From Sphingorhabdus sp. EL138 (lineage in GTDB: Bacteria > Pseudomonadota > Alphaproteobacteria > Sphingomonadales > Sphingomonadaceae), in contig NZ_CAMCWY010000006.1 of assembly GCF_945882965.1 (NCBI RefSeq), positions 52,936 through 116,935 on the forward strand: a stretch of DNA of 64,000 bases. The letters are read 5' to 3'. A model generated the notes under the pieces. It saw nothing but the letters and a program-made list of their open reading frames with translations, was not told the origin of the DNA and did no database searches. Of this stretch, positions 19,360 to 29,279 are shown in pieces (position 1 is the stretch's first letter; each line of letters begins with the position of its first letter). The position numbers and the translations under genes were made by a program.

Positions 19360-19962
19360 GTGGTGAGTGATCTTTGGTTAAACATATTTGCGGGTCTGTT
19401 GCTGGGTTATGTGCTTGGCTCCATCCCCTTCGGCTTGTTGCTCACGCGTTTCTCGGGCGGCGGCGACATAAGGTCCATTGGGTCAGGCAATATTGGCGCG
19501 ACGAATGTGTTGCGCACTGGACGCAAAGGGCTTGCTGCGCTGACATTGCTGCTTGATCTGCTGAAAGGGTTTTTCGCGGTCTGGCTGGCCAGTAAATATC
19601 TTCCCGGTGGCGAAATTCTAGCGGCAGCCGGTGCATTTTTCGGCCATCTTTTCCCGGTTTGGCTCCAATTCAAAGGCGGCAAGGGCGTCGCAACTTATGC
19701 TGGCATCTTGTTTGGTCTGTTCTGGCAGGGCGGCTTGGTTTACGCGATCGCTTGGATTGGCGTCCTGTTGATATCACGGACATCATCGCTGGCCGGTTTG
19801 GTAGCCGCCGTTTGTGCGCCTATCGCTGCGGCCATTTTCGGTCATTATGAACTGGTTGCGTTGCTCACCGCGTGTACATTGATCGTCTTTTGGAAACATC
19901 GTGCCAATATCGAAAATCTCATGGACGGCACTGAACCCCGAATTGGCAAAAGCAAAGGTTGA
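19360..19962 (+). CDS. plsY: Acyl-phosphate glycerol-3-phosphate acyltransferase
   Basis: A 200-residue inner-membrane protein with about five hydrophobic helices. It acylates glycerol-3-phosphate from acyl-phosphate as the first step of phospholipid synthesis. The three PlsY motifs are present: LGSIPFGLLL, GSGNIGATNVLRT and HLFPVWLQFKGGKGVAT. The start GTG 19360 has AGGGGG six bases upstream. dprA follows closely on the same strand, an order common in bacteria. Confidence 0.94.
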   Translation: MVSDLWLNIFAGLLLGYVLGSIPFGLLLTRFSGGGDIRSIGSGNIGATNVLRTGRKGLAALTLLLDLLKGFFAVWLASKYLPGGEILAAAGAFFGHLFPVWLQFKGGKGVATYAGILFGLFWQGGLVYAIAWIGVLLISRTSSLAGLVAAVCAPIAAAIFGHYELVALLTACTLIVFWKHRANIENLMDGTEPRIGKSKG

Positions 19963-19985
19963 TCTTGGGTATGGGGGACAGCCAA

Positions 19986-21065
19986 ATGCAATTTGATCAG
20001 CTTCGCCTGATCCGTTCTTCCAACATCGGTCCTGTGAGTTATCGGCAGCTGATGGCGCGTTTTGGCAGCGCGCGGGCCGCGCTTGACTCTTTGCCTGATC
20101 TCGTGCGTCGTGGCGGCGGAAAGTATGCATTACTCGCTAATGAGGCAGCCATTGCGCGGGAGATTCAGTTTGTTCAAGCCTATGGCGCACGCCATGTTTT
20201 CATGGATGATGCAGACTATCCCGATTTGCTGTTGCACTTGGACAATGCGCCGCCTGTCATCTGCGTAAAGGGCAATCTTGCTTTGTTGTCGCGTCCTGCC
20301 GTGGCCCTTGTCGGTGCGCGCAATGTATCTGCCGGTGCCTGCCAGTTTGCGCGGCAATTGGCGTTTGAACTTGGCCAAATGGGGTTGTCTGTTGTGTCGG
20401 GTCTCGCACGCGGCATTGATACTGCCGCGCATGCAGGCTCTATCGAAGTCGGCACAGTCGCGGTTATCGCTGGCGGTATCGACGTGGTCTATCCGCCCGA
20501 AAACCGGGCGCTTCAGGACGCGATTGCCGAGCGCGGGCTTTTGATTGCTGAACAACCGCCGGGCACCGAACCGCGCGCACGGCATTTCCCGTATCGAAAC
20601 CGGATCATCGCTGGCGCATCGGCTGGAACGGTTGTGATTGAAGCTGCGCCAAAGTCAGGTTCGCTGATTACCGCGCGTCTGGCGGCGGAGGCCGAGCGTG
20701 AGGTTATGGCGATTCCCGGGTCGCCGCTGGATCCTCGGTCACGTGGCTGCAACCAGCTGATCCGTGAGGGCGCAACTTTGGTGCAGAACGCATCGGAGAT
20801 TGCTGAGCTTATTTCCCCCTTGGACAACCGCATGCTTGCGCCGTCGGTTAAATACGAACCGGCCATGACCGTAATAGCCGATGACGGCAGCCACACCGAA
20901 CGCAGCGCAGTCATCGACCTAATGGGCATGACCTATGTGTCGGTCGACGAATTGGTCCGGCAATCCGGCAGCAGTCCATCGACCGTCCAGATGGTGTTGC
21001 TCGAATTCGAGTTGGCGGGAAAGCTCGAATGCGGGGCAGGTGGGAAGGTCCGCTTGGCGACCTAA
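19986..21065 (+). CDS. dprA: DNA processing protein DprA
   Basis: A 359-residue protein that binds single-stranded DNA and loads RecA during natural transformation; it is also widely kept in species not known to be competent. The Rossmann-like core reads LVGARNVSAGAC, VVSGLARGIDTAAHAGS, AVIAGGIDVVYPPEN, FPYRNRIIAG and KSGSLITA. A C-terminal winged-helix-like segment (VSVDELVRQSG...) follows. ATG 19986 has GGGGGA seven bases upstream; ATG 19971 is an alternative. No com genes are present here. Confidence 0.92.
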   Translation: MQFDQLRLIRSSNIGPVSYRQLMARFGSARAALDSLPDLVRRGGGKYALLANEAAIAREIQFVQAYGARHVFMDDADYPDLLLHLDNAPPVICVKGNLALLSRPAVALVGARNVSAGACQFARQLAFELGQMGLSVVSGLARGIDTAAHAGSIEVGTVAVIAGGIDVVYPPENRALQDAIAERGLLIAEQPPGTEPRARHFPYRNRIIAGASAGTVVIEAAPKSGSLITARLAAEAEREVMAIPGSPLDPRSRGCNQLIREGATLVQNASEIAELISPLDNRMLAPSVKYEPAMTVIADDGSHTERSAVIDLMGMTYVSVDELVRQSGSSPSTVQMVLLEFELAGKLECGAGGKVRLAT

Positions 21066-21156
21066 AAAACAGGCGCATTTTTCGTCTTGACGAGGCCTGC
21101 CTTACCCCATCAGCCTATGCGCGTACGCGAGAGTTTTTAGAAAAGCACAAAATATC

Positions 21157-23712
21157 ATGCAATTAGTTATCGTAGAATCACCTGCAAAAGCCAAGACAAT
21201 TGAGAAATATCTGGGGCCTGGATTCAAGGTGCTGGCCTCATATGGTCACATTCGAGATTTACCGCCCAAGGACGGTTCGGTTGACCCGGATAATGGCTTT
21301 GAAATGCTGTGGGACAATTATGCCGATAAGGCAAAGCAGTTGAAGGCGATCACTGACGAAGCGAAAAAAGCGGATGGCCTCATCCTTGCGACCGACCCTG
21401 ATCGCGAAGGGGAAGCGATTAGCTGGCATGTGCAAGAAGTGCTCGCGAAGAAAAAGGCGCTGCCTGCTAAGGTTGGGCGCGTGACATTCAACGCCATAAC
21501 AAAGCAGGCTGTAACGGACGCGATGAAACAACCGCGTGCGTTAGATTTAGACTTGATTGACGCTTACCGTGCCCGCCGTGCGCTGGATTATCTGGTAGGA
21601 TTTACGCTATCGCCAGTCTTGTGGCGCAAGCTACCTGGCGCAAAGTCCGCTGGCCGGGTGCAGTCCGTTGCACTGCGCCTCATTGTGGAACGCGAACGTG
21701 AAATCGAAGCGTTCCGCGCGCAGGAATATTGGTCTGTGAAGGCCAGAATGGAACATAAGGGCCAAAAATTTGATGCCCGTTTGATCCAATATCTGGGCAA
21801 AAAACTCGACAAGATGGACCTAAAGACCGATGCGGACGCAGAGCAAGCGCGCCTTGCGGTTGAATTAGGCAAATTTACCGTCGAAACCGTCGAAACAAAG
21901 CCGGTAACCCGCAACCCCCAGCCACCATTTACAACATCGACCTTGCAGCAGGAAGCTGCGCGTAAGTTGGGCTTTTCCGCCAGCCACACAATGCGCATTG
22001 CTCAGGGTTTGTATGAGGATGGCGCGATCACCTATATGCGAACCGATGGCGTTCAAATGGACCACAGCGCCATTTCCGCCGCGCGCAAAACCATCTCAGA
22101 TCGGTTTGACAGCGGCTATTTACCCGATAAACCGCGCGTCTATCAGAGCAAAGCGAAGAACGCGCAGGAAGCGCATGAGGCGATACGTCCAACCGATTTT
22201 GGCAAGGACAAGGCAGGCTCAGGCGATCATGGCCGCTTGTATGACCTGATCTTCAAACGTGCGATGGCCAGCCAGATGGCGTCTGCCCGCATGGAACGTA
22301 CAACTGTCGATCTGCTCGACGGCACCGGGCAGACCGGCTTACGCGCGACCGGGCAGGTTATGAAGTTCCCAGGATTTCTTGCAGTATATGAAGAAGGCTT
22401 GGACGATAGCGACGGTGAAGACGGCGCGATCTTGCCAGCCATGTCCGTTGGCGATGCGCCAGCCAAGCACGCTGCGGAAAAAACGCAGCACTTTACGCAA
22501 CCGCCACCGCGTTTTTCGGAAGCGACCTTGGTCAAGCGTCTGGAAGAATTGGGTATTGGCCGCCCATCGACATATGCATCGACCATTCAGGTTTTGAAAG
22601 ATCGCGCTTATGTCCGCATTGAAAAAAATCGTTTCTTTGCAGAAGAATCCGGGCGACTTCTCACAGCATTTCTTGAGCGCTTTTTCGAACGTTATGTCGC
22701 TTATGACTACACCGCAGGCCTTGAAGACCAGTTAGATGAAATCAGCGGCGGCCGTGCCGATTGGCAGTCATTTCTTGCGGCGTTTTGGCGCGATTTCAAA
22801 CCGAAAACGGTTGAAGTCATGGAGCAGAAGCCCTCGGAAGTGACGGCCGAGCTTGATATCTTCCTGTCGCCCTATCTCTTTCCAGAGCGCGAAGACGGCA
22901 TCGATCCGCGTCTATGCCCGAAATGCGGTGAAGGCAGGCTTGCCTTGCGCGGCGGAAAGTTCGGCGCTTTTGTGGCCTGCTCCAACTATCCGGACTGTAA
23001 ATATACGCGAAAGTTTGCGCAACCCGGCGGCGAGAGTGGGGAGGATACCGGTCCAGAAATACTTGGTCAGCATCCCGACACGCAATTAGAAGTCAGCAAA
23101 AAGTCAGGCCGTTTTGGCCCTTATTTCGAAATGGGCGAGGGCGCTGAAGTCAAACGTGCCTCTATCCCCAAGGATATTCCTGCAGAGGACATCGGACTAG
23201 AATGGGCGGTGAAGTTGCTGTCGCTGCCACGCACGATCGGGATACATCCCGAGAGCGGCGAGCCAGTCACGGCAAGCATCGGTCGTTATGGGCCCTATCT
23301 GGCGCATAATGGGAAATATGCGCGTTTGCAGTCGACGACTGAAGTATTTGAAACTGGTATGAACAGCGCGGTTGTGAAGCTGGCGGAAGCGTTAGCCAAC
23401 CCAGGTCGGAGCCGGGGTGCCGCGCGTGCGCCGCTAAAGGAGTTCGGCAAGCATCCGCGTACCGATGCGGAGATTAAACTGATGGAGGGGCGCTTTGGCC
23501 CTTATGTGACCGACGGGACCACTAACGCGACATTGCCCAAGTCCATCTCGCCTGACGAGCTGACACTTGAGGAAGCGGCACAGTTAATTGACGCCCGCGC
23601 CGCGATGCCGCCCAAGGGCAAGGTCAAGAAAAAGGCCGCGCCTAAGAAAAAGGCTGCTGCGCCGAAGAAGGCGGCGGCAAAGGCCAAACCAACCGCGAAA
23701 GCAAAGACGTAA
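21157..23712 (+). CDS. topA: DNA topoisomerase I
   Basis: An 851-residue type IA topoisomerase that relaxes negative supercoils. The TOPRIM domain starts at LVIVESPAKAKTIEKYLG, with TDPDREGEAI near residue 80. The catalytic tyrosine is in GAITYMRTDG. A C4 zinc ribbon follows (CPKCGEGRLAL...CSNYPDCKYTRKF). Three C-terminal FGPY-type repeats come next, and then a Lys/Ala-rich tail of about 40 residues that probably contacts DNA or RNA. It is convergent with era; a perfect hairpin lies between them. Confidence 0.96.
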   Translation: MQLVIVESPAKAKTIEKYLGPGFKVLASYGHIRDLPPKDGSVDPDNGFEMLWDNYADKAKQLKAITDEAKKADGLILATDPDREGEAISWHVQEVLAKKKALPAKVGRVTFNAITKQAVTDAMKQPRALDLDLIDAYRARRALDYLVGFTLSPVLWRKLPGAKSAGRVQSVALRLIVEREREIEAFRAQEYWSVKARMEHKGQKFDARLIQYLGKKLDKMDLKTDADAEQARLAVELGKFTVETVETKPVTRNPQPPFTTSTLQQEAARKLGFSASHTMRIAQGLYEDGAITYMRTDGVQMDHSAISAARKTISDRFDSGYLPDKPRVYQSKAKNAQEAHEAIRPTDFGKDKAGSGDHGRLYDLIFKRAMASQMASARMERTTVDLLDGTGQTGLRATGQVMKFPGFLAVYEEGLDDSDGEDGAILPAMSVGDAPAKHAAEKTQHFTQPPPRFSEATLVKRLEELGIGRPSTYASTIQVLKDRAYVRIEKNRFFAEESGRLLTAFLERFFERYVAYDYTAGLEDQLDEISGGRADWQSFLAAFWRDFKPKTVEVMEQKPSEVTAELDIFLSPYLFPEREDGIDPRLCPKCGEGRLALRGGKFGAFVACSNYPDCKYTRKFAQPGGESGEDTGPEILGQHPDTQLEVSKKSGRFGPYFEMGEGAEVKRASIPKDIPAEDIGLEWAVKLLSLPRTIGIHPESGEPVTASIGRYGPYLAHNGKYARLQSTTEVFETGMNSAVVKLAEALANPGRSRGAARAPLKEFGKHPRTDAEIKLMEGRFGPYVTDGTTNATLPKSISPDELTLEEAAQLIDARAAMPPKGKVKKKAAPKKKAAAPKKAAAKAKPTAKAKT

Positions 23713-23730
23713 GCAACGAAATACATCCAT

Positions 23731-23760
23731 ACGTCGCACCAGCGTAGGCTGGTGCGACGT
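23731..23760. repeat. Perfect palindrome between topA and era (13-bp stem, GTAG loop)
   Basis: ACGTCGCACCAGC and its exact complement flank a four-base GTAG loop between two convergent genes. There is no T-run, so it is not a classical Rho-independent terminator, though it could block or end transcription both ways. It matches the GCACC...GGTGC arm of the composite repeats at 14769 and 32597, and so looks like a solo unit of that family. Confidence 0.75.
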
Positions 23761-23785
23761 GGATCGGCAAGAAACTGAGCCGAGT

Positions 23786-24679
23786 CTATTTCACCCATTC
23801 AAGACCAATATCGCGGTACAGGCTGCGGTCCTCGTCCCATTTGGCATAGACTTTGACGTGCAAATAGAGATGGACCTTAACGCCCATGAGCTTGCCCAGT
23901 TCAAGACGTGCGGCCTCTCCTATGGCTTTAATCCGCGTGCCGCCTTTGCCCAAAACGATGGCGCGCTGGGTTGGGCGCGCCACTAAAATCTGCTGGTGGA
24001 TTTCTAGCGACCCGTCGTCGCGTTCGCTATATTTTTCAGTCTCGACGGCGCTGGCGTAAGGCAGCTCTTCGTGCAGTTGCAGATATAATTGTTCGCGCGT
24101 GATTTCTGACGCAATCAGGCGGTCGGTTGCATCGGACACCTGGTCCTCGGGAAAATGCCACTCGCCCTCTGGCATATTGTCGGCAAGCGCAGTTTTGAAT
24201 TCTTCAAGCCCGTCGCCCGTCGCGGCGCTGATATAGTAAATCTGCTCAAACGCCCATTTTTCGGTCAGTTTCGTGGTGAGGGCGAGTAATTTCTCCTTGG
24301 CCGCAATATCAACCTTGTTGAGCACAAGCCATTTGCGTTCAGGGCGATTTTTTAATCCTTCGAGGATTTTTTCAACCTTTGGTCCTGCGCCTGCACGGCC
24401 ATCAACGATCAATGCGATCATGTCAGCATCACCCGCACCGTCCCAAGCCGCGGCCACCATTGCGCGGTCAAACCTGCGTTGCGCCGCGAAAATGCCCGGT
24501 GTGTCTACCAAGATGATCTGCGTTTCGCCGGCCAAGGCGACGCCCAACATGCGCGTGCGTGTGGTTTGCGCCTTGGGGCTAACGATCGCGACCTTCTGCC
24601 CGACCAGAGCATTGACCAAGGTTGACTTACCCGCATTTGGCGCGCCGATAATAGCGACATGTCCGCATCTTTTTGTCAT
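23786..24679 (-). CDS. era: GTPase Era
   Basis: A 297-residue GTPase that binds the 3' end of 16S rRNA during small-subunit assembly. The P-loop is IGAPNAGKST (residues 11-20), switch region DTPGIF and G4 NKVD. The C-terminal KH domain has GKGGTRIKAIGEAARLELG, then HLYLHVKVYAKWDED. The start ATG overlaps the rnc stop as ATGA. lepB, rnc and era form one minus-strand operon. Confidence 0.96.
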   Translation of the reverse strand: MTKRCGHVAIIGAPNAGKSTLVNALVGQKVAIVSPKAQTTRTRMLGVALAGETQIILVDTPGIFAAQRRFDRAMVAAAWDGAGDADMIALIVDGRAGAGPKVEKILEGLKNRPERKWLVLNKVDIAAKEKLLALTTKLTEKWAFEQIYYISAATGDGLEEFKTALADNMPEGEWHFPEDQVSDATDRLIASEITREQLYLQLHEELPYASAVETEKYSERDDGSLEIHQQILVARPTQRAIVLGKGGTRIKAIGEAARLELGKLMGVKVHLYLHVKVYAKWDEDRSLYRDIGLEWVK

Positions 24680-25344
24680 GCGTTGGCTTCCAAAAATGCT
24701 TGCGCAGCGCCTGTTTCGGCGGCCTGTTTGCTGTTGGCGGTGGCCGTGACGGGCGCAAAGCCTTTCACGGTGACGGTGATTTCAAATCTCATGGCGTGGG
24801 GAGGGCCTTCTTTTTTGGTGATGACATATTCAGGAACCTTGCGCCCATGGGTGGCGCACCATTCTTGCAATTCGGATTTCGGATGTTTTGGGGCGCCATT
24901 TGCGGATTCAAGAAGTGGCCTCCAGAGCCGTTCTACAAGATCGCGGGTGACGAGTAGGCCATGGTCGAGATATACAGCGCCAATGATTGCTTCCATGACG
25001 TCACCCAACACATTATCGCTTTGTTGGGCACCATCATCACGGGCTTGCTTACCAAGCCGGATATACAGCGGAAGCCCAATTTGCCGCGCAATGTCAGCGC
25101 AGGTTATGCCGGACACAAGCGCATTTAACCGGTGCGACAGGCGCCCCTCCGCTTCATCCTTAAATCGGTGATAGAGCATGTCAGCGATGATGAGCCCCAA
25201 GATACGGTCACCGAGAAACTCAAGCCGCTGATAGTCCGGTTGTCCAGTACTGCCATGCGTCAGTGCGCGTTGGTAGAGTGCCATATCCTTTGGCTGTTTC
25301 GGCAGTAATTCCGCCAGCCAAGCCGCTTGTTCGTCGCTGGTCAA
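24676..25344 (-). CDS. rnc: Ribonuclease III
   Basis: A 222-residue double-strand-specific endoribonuclease for rRNA and mRNA processing. The signature QRLEFLGDRILGLIIAD is near residue 40 and the second acidic motif is GDVMEAIIGAVYLDHG. A C-terminal double-stranded RNA-binding domain follows (PKSELQEWCATHG...ANSKQAAETGAA). I chose TTG 25344, which overlaps the lepB stop as TTGA and gives an N-terminus of normal length. The longer frame (TTG 25404 or ATG 25392) would add 16-20 residues that overlap lepB and look unlike the family. Confidence 0.93.
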   Translation of the reverse strand: MTSDEQAAWLAELLPKQPKDMALYQRALTHGSTGQPDYQRLEFLGDRILGLIIADMLYHRFKDEAEGRLSHRLNALVSGITCADIARQIGLPLYIRLGKQARDDGAQQSDNVLGDVMEAIIGAVYLDHGLLVTRDLVERLWRPLLESANGAPKHPKSELQEWCATHGRKVPEYVITKKEGPPHAMRFEITVTVKGFAPVTATANSKQAAETGAAQAFLEANA

Positions 25345-26222
25345 AATCCTTGTCCAATGCGTTCCGCCCGCGTGGCTGTAAACCAAGTCCATGGCAGCAA
25401 CCAACTCGACGATCCATCCGTGGAAAATACTGACACCAAAGCACGCCCGACAAGATTCTCTTGCGGCACAATGCCAATAGAACCGGGCTTATCGATGGGC
25501 GACCATCTGCTATCCGCGCTCCGGTCGCGATTATCGCCCATTAGGAACAGGTCGCCTTCACCAACAACGAAGGCTTCGGTGTTGTCGCCCTCTAGACCAT
25601 TCGCAAGATCGAGAATTTCATAGCCTCTACCCTCCGGAAGTGTCTCGCGAAAACGGGGGTAGCGGCATTGCGTGCCCCCCTTGGCCGCAGGTTCTTCCAT
25701 ATCAGGACGCCAGCAAGGGAAGGGGTTCCGGTCAAGCTCAGCGGTATCACGCATATTTTGTGTGACTGGAATAACGAGGTCGGCAATCCGTTCCTTCTTA
25801 ACCGCAACACCGTTGATTTCGAGAATGCCCTCGCGCATTTGAATGACGTCGCCGGGTAGGCCAATGACGCGTTTGATATAATCGGTTCCGTTTGACATCG
25901 GAGCCTTGAACACCACGACATCGCCGCGTTCTGGTTGGCTTGCAAATATCCGTCCAGGGATAATCGGTAAGGAGAACGGTAAGCTGTTGTTCGAATAGCC
26001 ATATGGCCATTTCGCCACCAGCAGATAGTCGCCAATGAGCAAGCGCGGCTGCATCGATTCCGACGGGATGTTGAAGGGCGACACGATGAAACTGCGCAAG
26101 ATGAACACGAACAATGCAAGCTTTAGCAAGAAGCCGCCATATTCGCGCCATTCAGACGGCGAAGGCGCAGTTGCAGATGAATCGCCTAGCTTTTCAATAT
26201 CTGAAGTCACAGTATCTCGCAT
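25341..26222 (-). CDS. lepB: Signal peptidase I
   Basis: A 293-residue membrane protease that removes signal peptides from secreted proteins. After a cytoplasmic N-terminus there is one transmembrane helix (FLLKLALFVFILRSFIV). The nucleophile Ser56 follows in IPSESMQPRL, then the general-base lysine in YIKRVIGLPGD and box E GDNRDRSADSR. It is the first gene of the lepB-rnc-era operon, divergent from pgi. acpS, often next to lepB in Alphaproteobacteria, is not here. Confidence 0.95.
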   Translation of the reverse strand: MRDTVTSDIEKLGDSSATAPSPSEWREYGGFLLKLALFVFILRSFIVSPFNIPSESMQPRLLIGDYLLVAKWPYGYSNNSLPFSLPIIPGRIFASQPERGDVVVFKAPMSNGTDYIKRVIGLPGDVIQMREGILEINGVAVKKERIADLVIPVTQNMRDTAELDRNPFPCWRPDMEEPAAKGGTQCRYPRFRETLPEGRGYEILDLANGLEGDNTEAFVVGEGDLFLMGDNRDRSADSRWSPIDKPGSIGIVPQENLVGRALVSVFSTDGSSSWLLPWTWFTATRAERIGQGF

Positions 26223-26331
26223 AATATTGTCGTCGAATGACGGATAGGCTGGCCTTTTACCGCGAAGGCGCGTTATTTGCCAGCGCCGAGATTCACGCTG
26301 CGTTGCAACGCTTATGATGAAGAGATAGAAA

Positions 26332-27834
26332 ATGACCTATAATCTATGGACTGCGCTGGAACAGCATCAGCCCCAATCGCTTAAACACCTGTTTGCGTCT
26401 GACACAAATCGCGTGGGCAAAATGACGATAGAGGAAAGCGGTCTAAGGTTCGACCTGTCCAAAACCCATCTTGATGATGCAGCGTTAGGCCATTTTGTTA
26501 AGCTTGCCCAGGGCATGCAGCTTGATGCCGCTAAGGCAGCTTTGTTTTCGGGGGCTGCGATTAATGTCACGGAAAAGCGAGCCGCAGAGCACACCGCCGA
26601 ACGTGGCACTGGCGATGCCGATGCAGTTTCCCATGCCCGCGCGCTTCAGCAGCGTATGCGCGGGTTGGTTGAGGCCATTGACGCAGGCCTGATGGGCGAC
26701 ATCCGCCATATATTGCACATCGGCATTGGCGGGTCGGCGCTTGGCCCCAAATTGCTCATCGATGCACTTGGCCGCGACGGCGCACGTTATGACGTCAAAG
26801 TGGTCTCCAATATTGACGGTGCGGCGCTGACTGAGGCGGTGAAGGACATGGATCCGCACAAGACGATTGTCGCCGTCGCGTCCAAAACCTTTACTACGAC
26901 CGAAACATTCCTCAACGCCACCAGCGCAATGGAATGGATGCGCGATGGCGGCGTGGCCGACCCTTATGCACAGTTTGTGGCGCTGACCGCTTACCCAGAC
27001 AAAGCCATGGAATGGGGCGTCGACGAAAGCCGCGTATTGCCGTTTAACGAGGCTGTGGGCGGACGCTATTCCTTATGGTGCTCCATCGGCTTTCCGGTTG
27101 CGCTTGGCCTTGGTTGGGCGGTTTATCAGGCACTGCTGGATGGTGCCGCCGCCATGGACCAGCATTTCCGCAACGCACTTATTATGGAGAATGCCCCGAC
27201 AATGGCGGCATTTGCGGATTTATATTATGCCCAGACGAAGGGGTGTCAGACACGGGCGGTATTTGCCTATGACGAACGTCTGCGCCTGCTGCCCGATTAT
27301 CTTCAGCAGTTGGAGATGGAGTCGAACGGCAAGTCGGTGACGGCCGAGGGCGCGCCGCTTGGACGCCACAGCGCGCCTGTCACATGGGGCGGGGTCGGCA
27401 CCGACGCCCAACATGCGGTGTTTCAATTACTGCATCAGGGCACCCATCTGATCCCGGTTGAATTCATCGCCAGCAAGACGCCGGGGCATGATTTCGATAC
27501 CGCGCATCATGAAACCTTGCTCGTGAATTGCTTTGCCCAAGGCGCGGCATTGATGGCGGGGCAGCAATCCGATGATTTGGCCCGCAACTATGTTGGCAAC
27601 CGTCCATCGACAACGATATTGCTGGATGATGTTACCCCATCAACGGTCGGTGCGTTAATTGCGTTTTACGAACACCGGACGTTCGTAAACGCGGTTTTGT
27701 TGGGCATTAACCCATTCGACCAATTTGGCGTTGAGCTTGGCAAGCAAATTGCAAAACGCATAAGTGACAATGGCGCAAACGGCTTTGACCCGTCCACCAC
27801 TGCACTGATTGCGGCGGCGCTTGGCGATAGCTGA
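26332..27834 (+). CDS. pgi: Glucose-6-phosphate isomerase
   Basis: A 500-residue enzyme interconverting glucose 6-phosphate and fructose 6-phosphate. It shows HIGIGGSALGPKLL, VASKTFTTTETFLNA, GGRYSLWCSIGFPVALGLG, the catalytic glutamate region QLEMESNGKSV and the catalytic histidine region LLHQGTHLIPVEFI. It stands alone between the divergent lepB operon and gor. Confidence 0.95.
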   Translation: MTYNLWTALEQHQPQSLKHLFASDTNRVGKMTIEESGLRFDLSKTHLDDAALGHFVKLAQGMQLDAAKAALFSGAAINVTEKRAAEHTAERGTGDADAVSHARALQQRMRGLVEAIDAGLMGDIRHILHIGIGGSALGPKLLIDALGRDGARYDVKVVSNIDGAALTEAVKDMDPHKTIVAVASKTFTTTETFLNATSAMEWMRDGGVADPYAQFVALTAYPDKAMEWGVDESRVLPFNEAVGGRYSLWCSIGFPVALGLGWAVYQALLDGAAAMDQHFRNALIMENAPTMAAFADLYYAQTKGCQTRAVFAYDERLRLLPDYLQQLEMESNGKSVTAEGAPLGRHSAPVTWGGVGTDAQHAVFQLLHQGTHLIPVEFIASKTPGHDFDTAHHETLLVNCFAQGAALMAGQQSDDLARNYVGNRPSTTILLDDVTPSTVGALIAFYEHRTFVNAVLLGINPFDQFGVELGKQIAKRISDNGANGFDPSTTALIAAALGDS

Positions 27835-27930
27835 GATAGCATTATCTGTTCGATAACAATGCGCGAGAATTCCCGTTGGTAAATGCATGCACGTGTCCCC
27901 ATATCGCGGGGACACAGGAAAGAATAAAAT

Positions 27931-29277
27931 ATGGCTGATTTTGACTATGATCTCTTTGTTATTGGGGCTGGCTCCGGTGGTGTCCGTGCGTCACGCATCG
28001 CAGCTTCGCACGGTGCCCGCGTTGCTGTGGCGGAGGAGCATCGCGTTGGCGGGACATGCGTTATCCGCGGCTGTGTGCCAAAGAAGCTGCTGGTCTATGG
28101 ATCTCATTTTGCCGAAGATTTGCGCGACGCTAAACGTTTTGGCTGGAACACCGAAGGCGCGACATTTGATTGGAGCGTCCTGCGGGACAATGTTGCCGCC
28201 GAGGTTAACCGCTTGGAAGGGCTCTATGGCCAGACGCTGGGCAATAACAAGGTCGAGGTCTTTCGTGATCGCGCGATAGTGACTGGACCAAACAGCGTTC
28301 AATTATCCAGCGGGCGGGACATTAAAGCGGCGCATATTTTGATTGCCACTGGCGCTTGGCCATCTGTCCCTGATGTTCCGGGCGCGGGCCATGGCATCAC
28401 GTCAAACGAAGTTTTCAGCCTTCCTGAACTGCCGAAGCGCGCCGTGATTGCGGGTGGTGGTTATATCGCAAATGAATTTGCAGGTATATTCAATGAATTG
28501 GGTGTCGAAGTTAAGCTTGTGACGCATGGCGACCGTGTATTGCGGAGTTATGATGATGAGATTGTTGATCGCTTGGTCGACCTAAGCCGTCAAAAAGGCA
28601 TCGATATCCATTTCCACTTCGGCATTAAATCGGTGACCAAGCAAGACAATGGCACGCTTTTGATTGAAGGCGACCATGGAGAGGTGATCGAGACCGATTT
28701 GCTGTTGTGGGCCATCGGGCGCACGCCGCACACCGTTGGGGTTGGCCTAGAGGGGGTGGGCGTTGACCTTGGCAAAGACGGGTCAGTAAAGGTCAGCGAC
28801 GACAGCTGCACCAATATTCCTAGCATCTATGCCGTTGGCGACGTCACCAACCGCGCGCAGCTAACCCCGATTGCCATTCGTGAAGGCCATGCCTTTGCCG
28901 ACACCGTTTTCGGCAATAATCCGCGCACGGTGGATTATGCATGCATTCCGACAGCGGTGTTCAGCAATCCGCCCATCGCCAGTGTCGGGGTGACGGAGGC
29001 CGAAGCACGGGCGCAATATGATGACGTCAAGGTGTACAAAAGCGATTTTCGCGCGATGAAAAACGTGCTGGCCGACCGCAATGAGCGGGCCTTGTATAAA
29101 ATGATTGTGGCAGGCCCCACTGAACGGGTTGTCGGCCTTCACCTGATTGGCCCGGACAGTGGCGAAATCCTTCAGGCGGCGGCGATTGCGGTTAAGGCGG
29201 GACTTACCAAGCAGGCTTTTGACGATACCGTTGCACTGCACCCAAGCATGTCCGAAGAATTGGTTTTGATGAAATAG
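27931..29277 (+). CDS. gor: Glutathione-disulfide reductase
   Basis: A 448-residue FAD/NADPH oxidoreductase that keeps glutathione reduced. The FAD motif is VIGAGSGGVRASR, and the redox disulfide is Cys43/Cys48 in GTCVIRGCVPKK. The NADPH-binding AGGGYIANEFAGIFNELG and the C-terminal HPSMSEELV (His-Glu base pair) are present. Gor is told from dihydrolipoamide dehydrogenase by the CVIRGC spacing and the HPSMSEE end. The next gene, on the opposite strand, is a glutathione S-transferase, so the two glutathione genes are neighbours. Confidence 0.92.
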   Translation: MADFDYDLFVIGAGSGGVRASRIAASHGARVAVAEEHRVGGTCVIRGCVPKKLLVYGSHFAEDLRDAKRFGWNTEGATFDWSVLRDNVAAEVNRLEGLYGQTLGNNKVEVFRDRAIVTGPNSVQLSSGRDIKAAHILIATGAWPSVPDVPGAGHGITSNEVFSLPELPKRAVIAGGGYIANEFAGIFNELGVEVKLVTHGDRVLRSYDDEIVDRLVDLSRQKGIDIHFHFGIKSVTKQDNGTLLIEGDHGEVIETDLLLWAIGRTPHTVGVGLEGVGVDLGKDGSVKVSDDSCTNIPSIYAVGDVTNRAQLTPIAIREGHAFADTVFGNNPRTVDYACIPTAVFSNPPIASVGVTEAEARAQYDDVKVYKSDFRAMKNVLADRNERALYKMIVAGPTERVVGLHLIGPDSGEILQAAAIAVKAGLTKQAFDDTVALHPSMSEELVLMK

Positions 29278-29279
29278 GG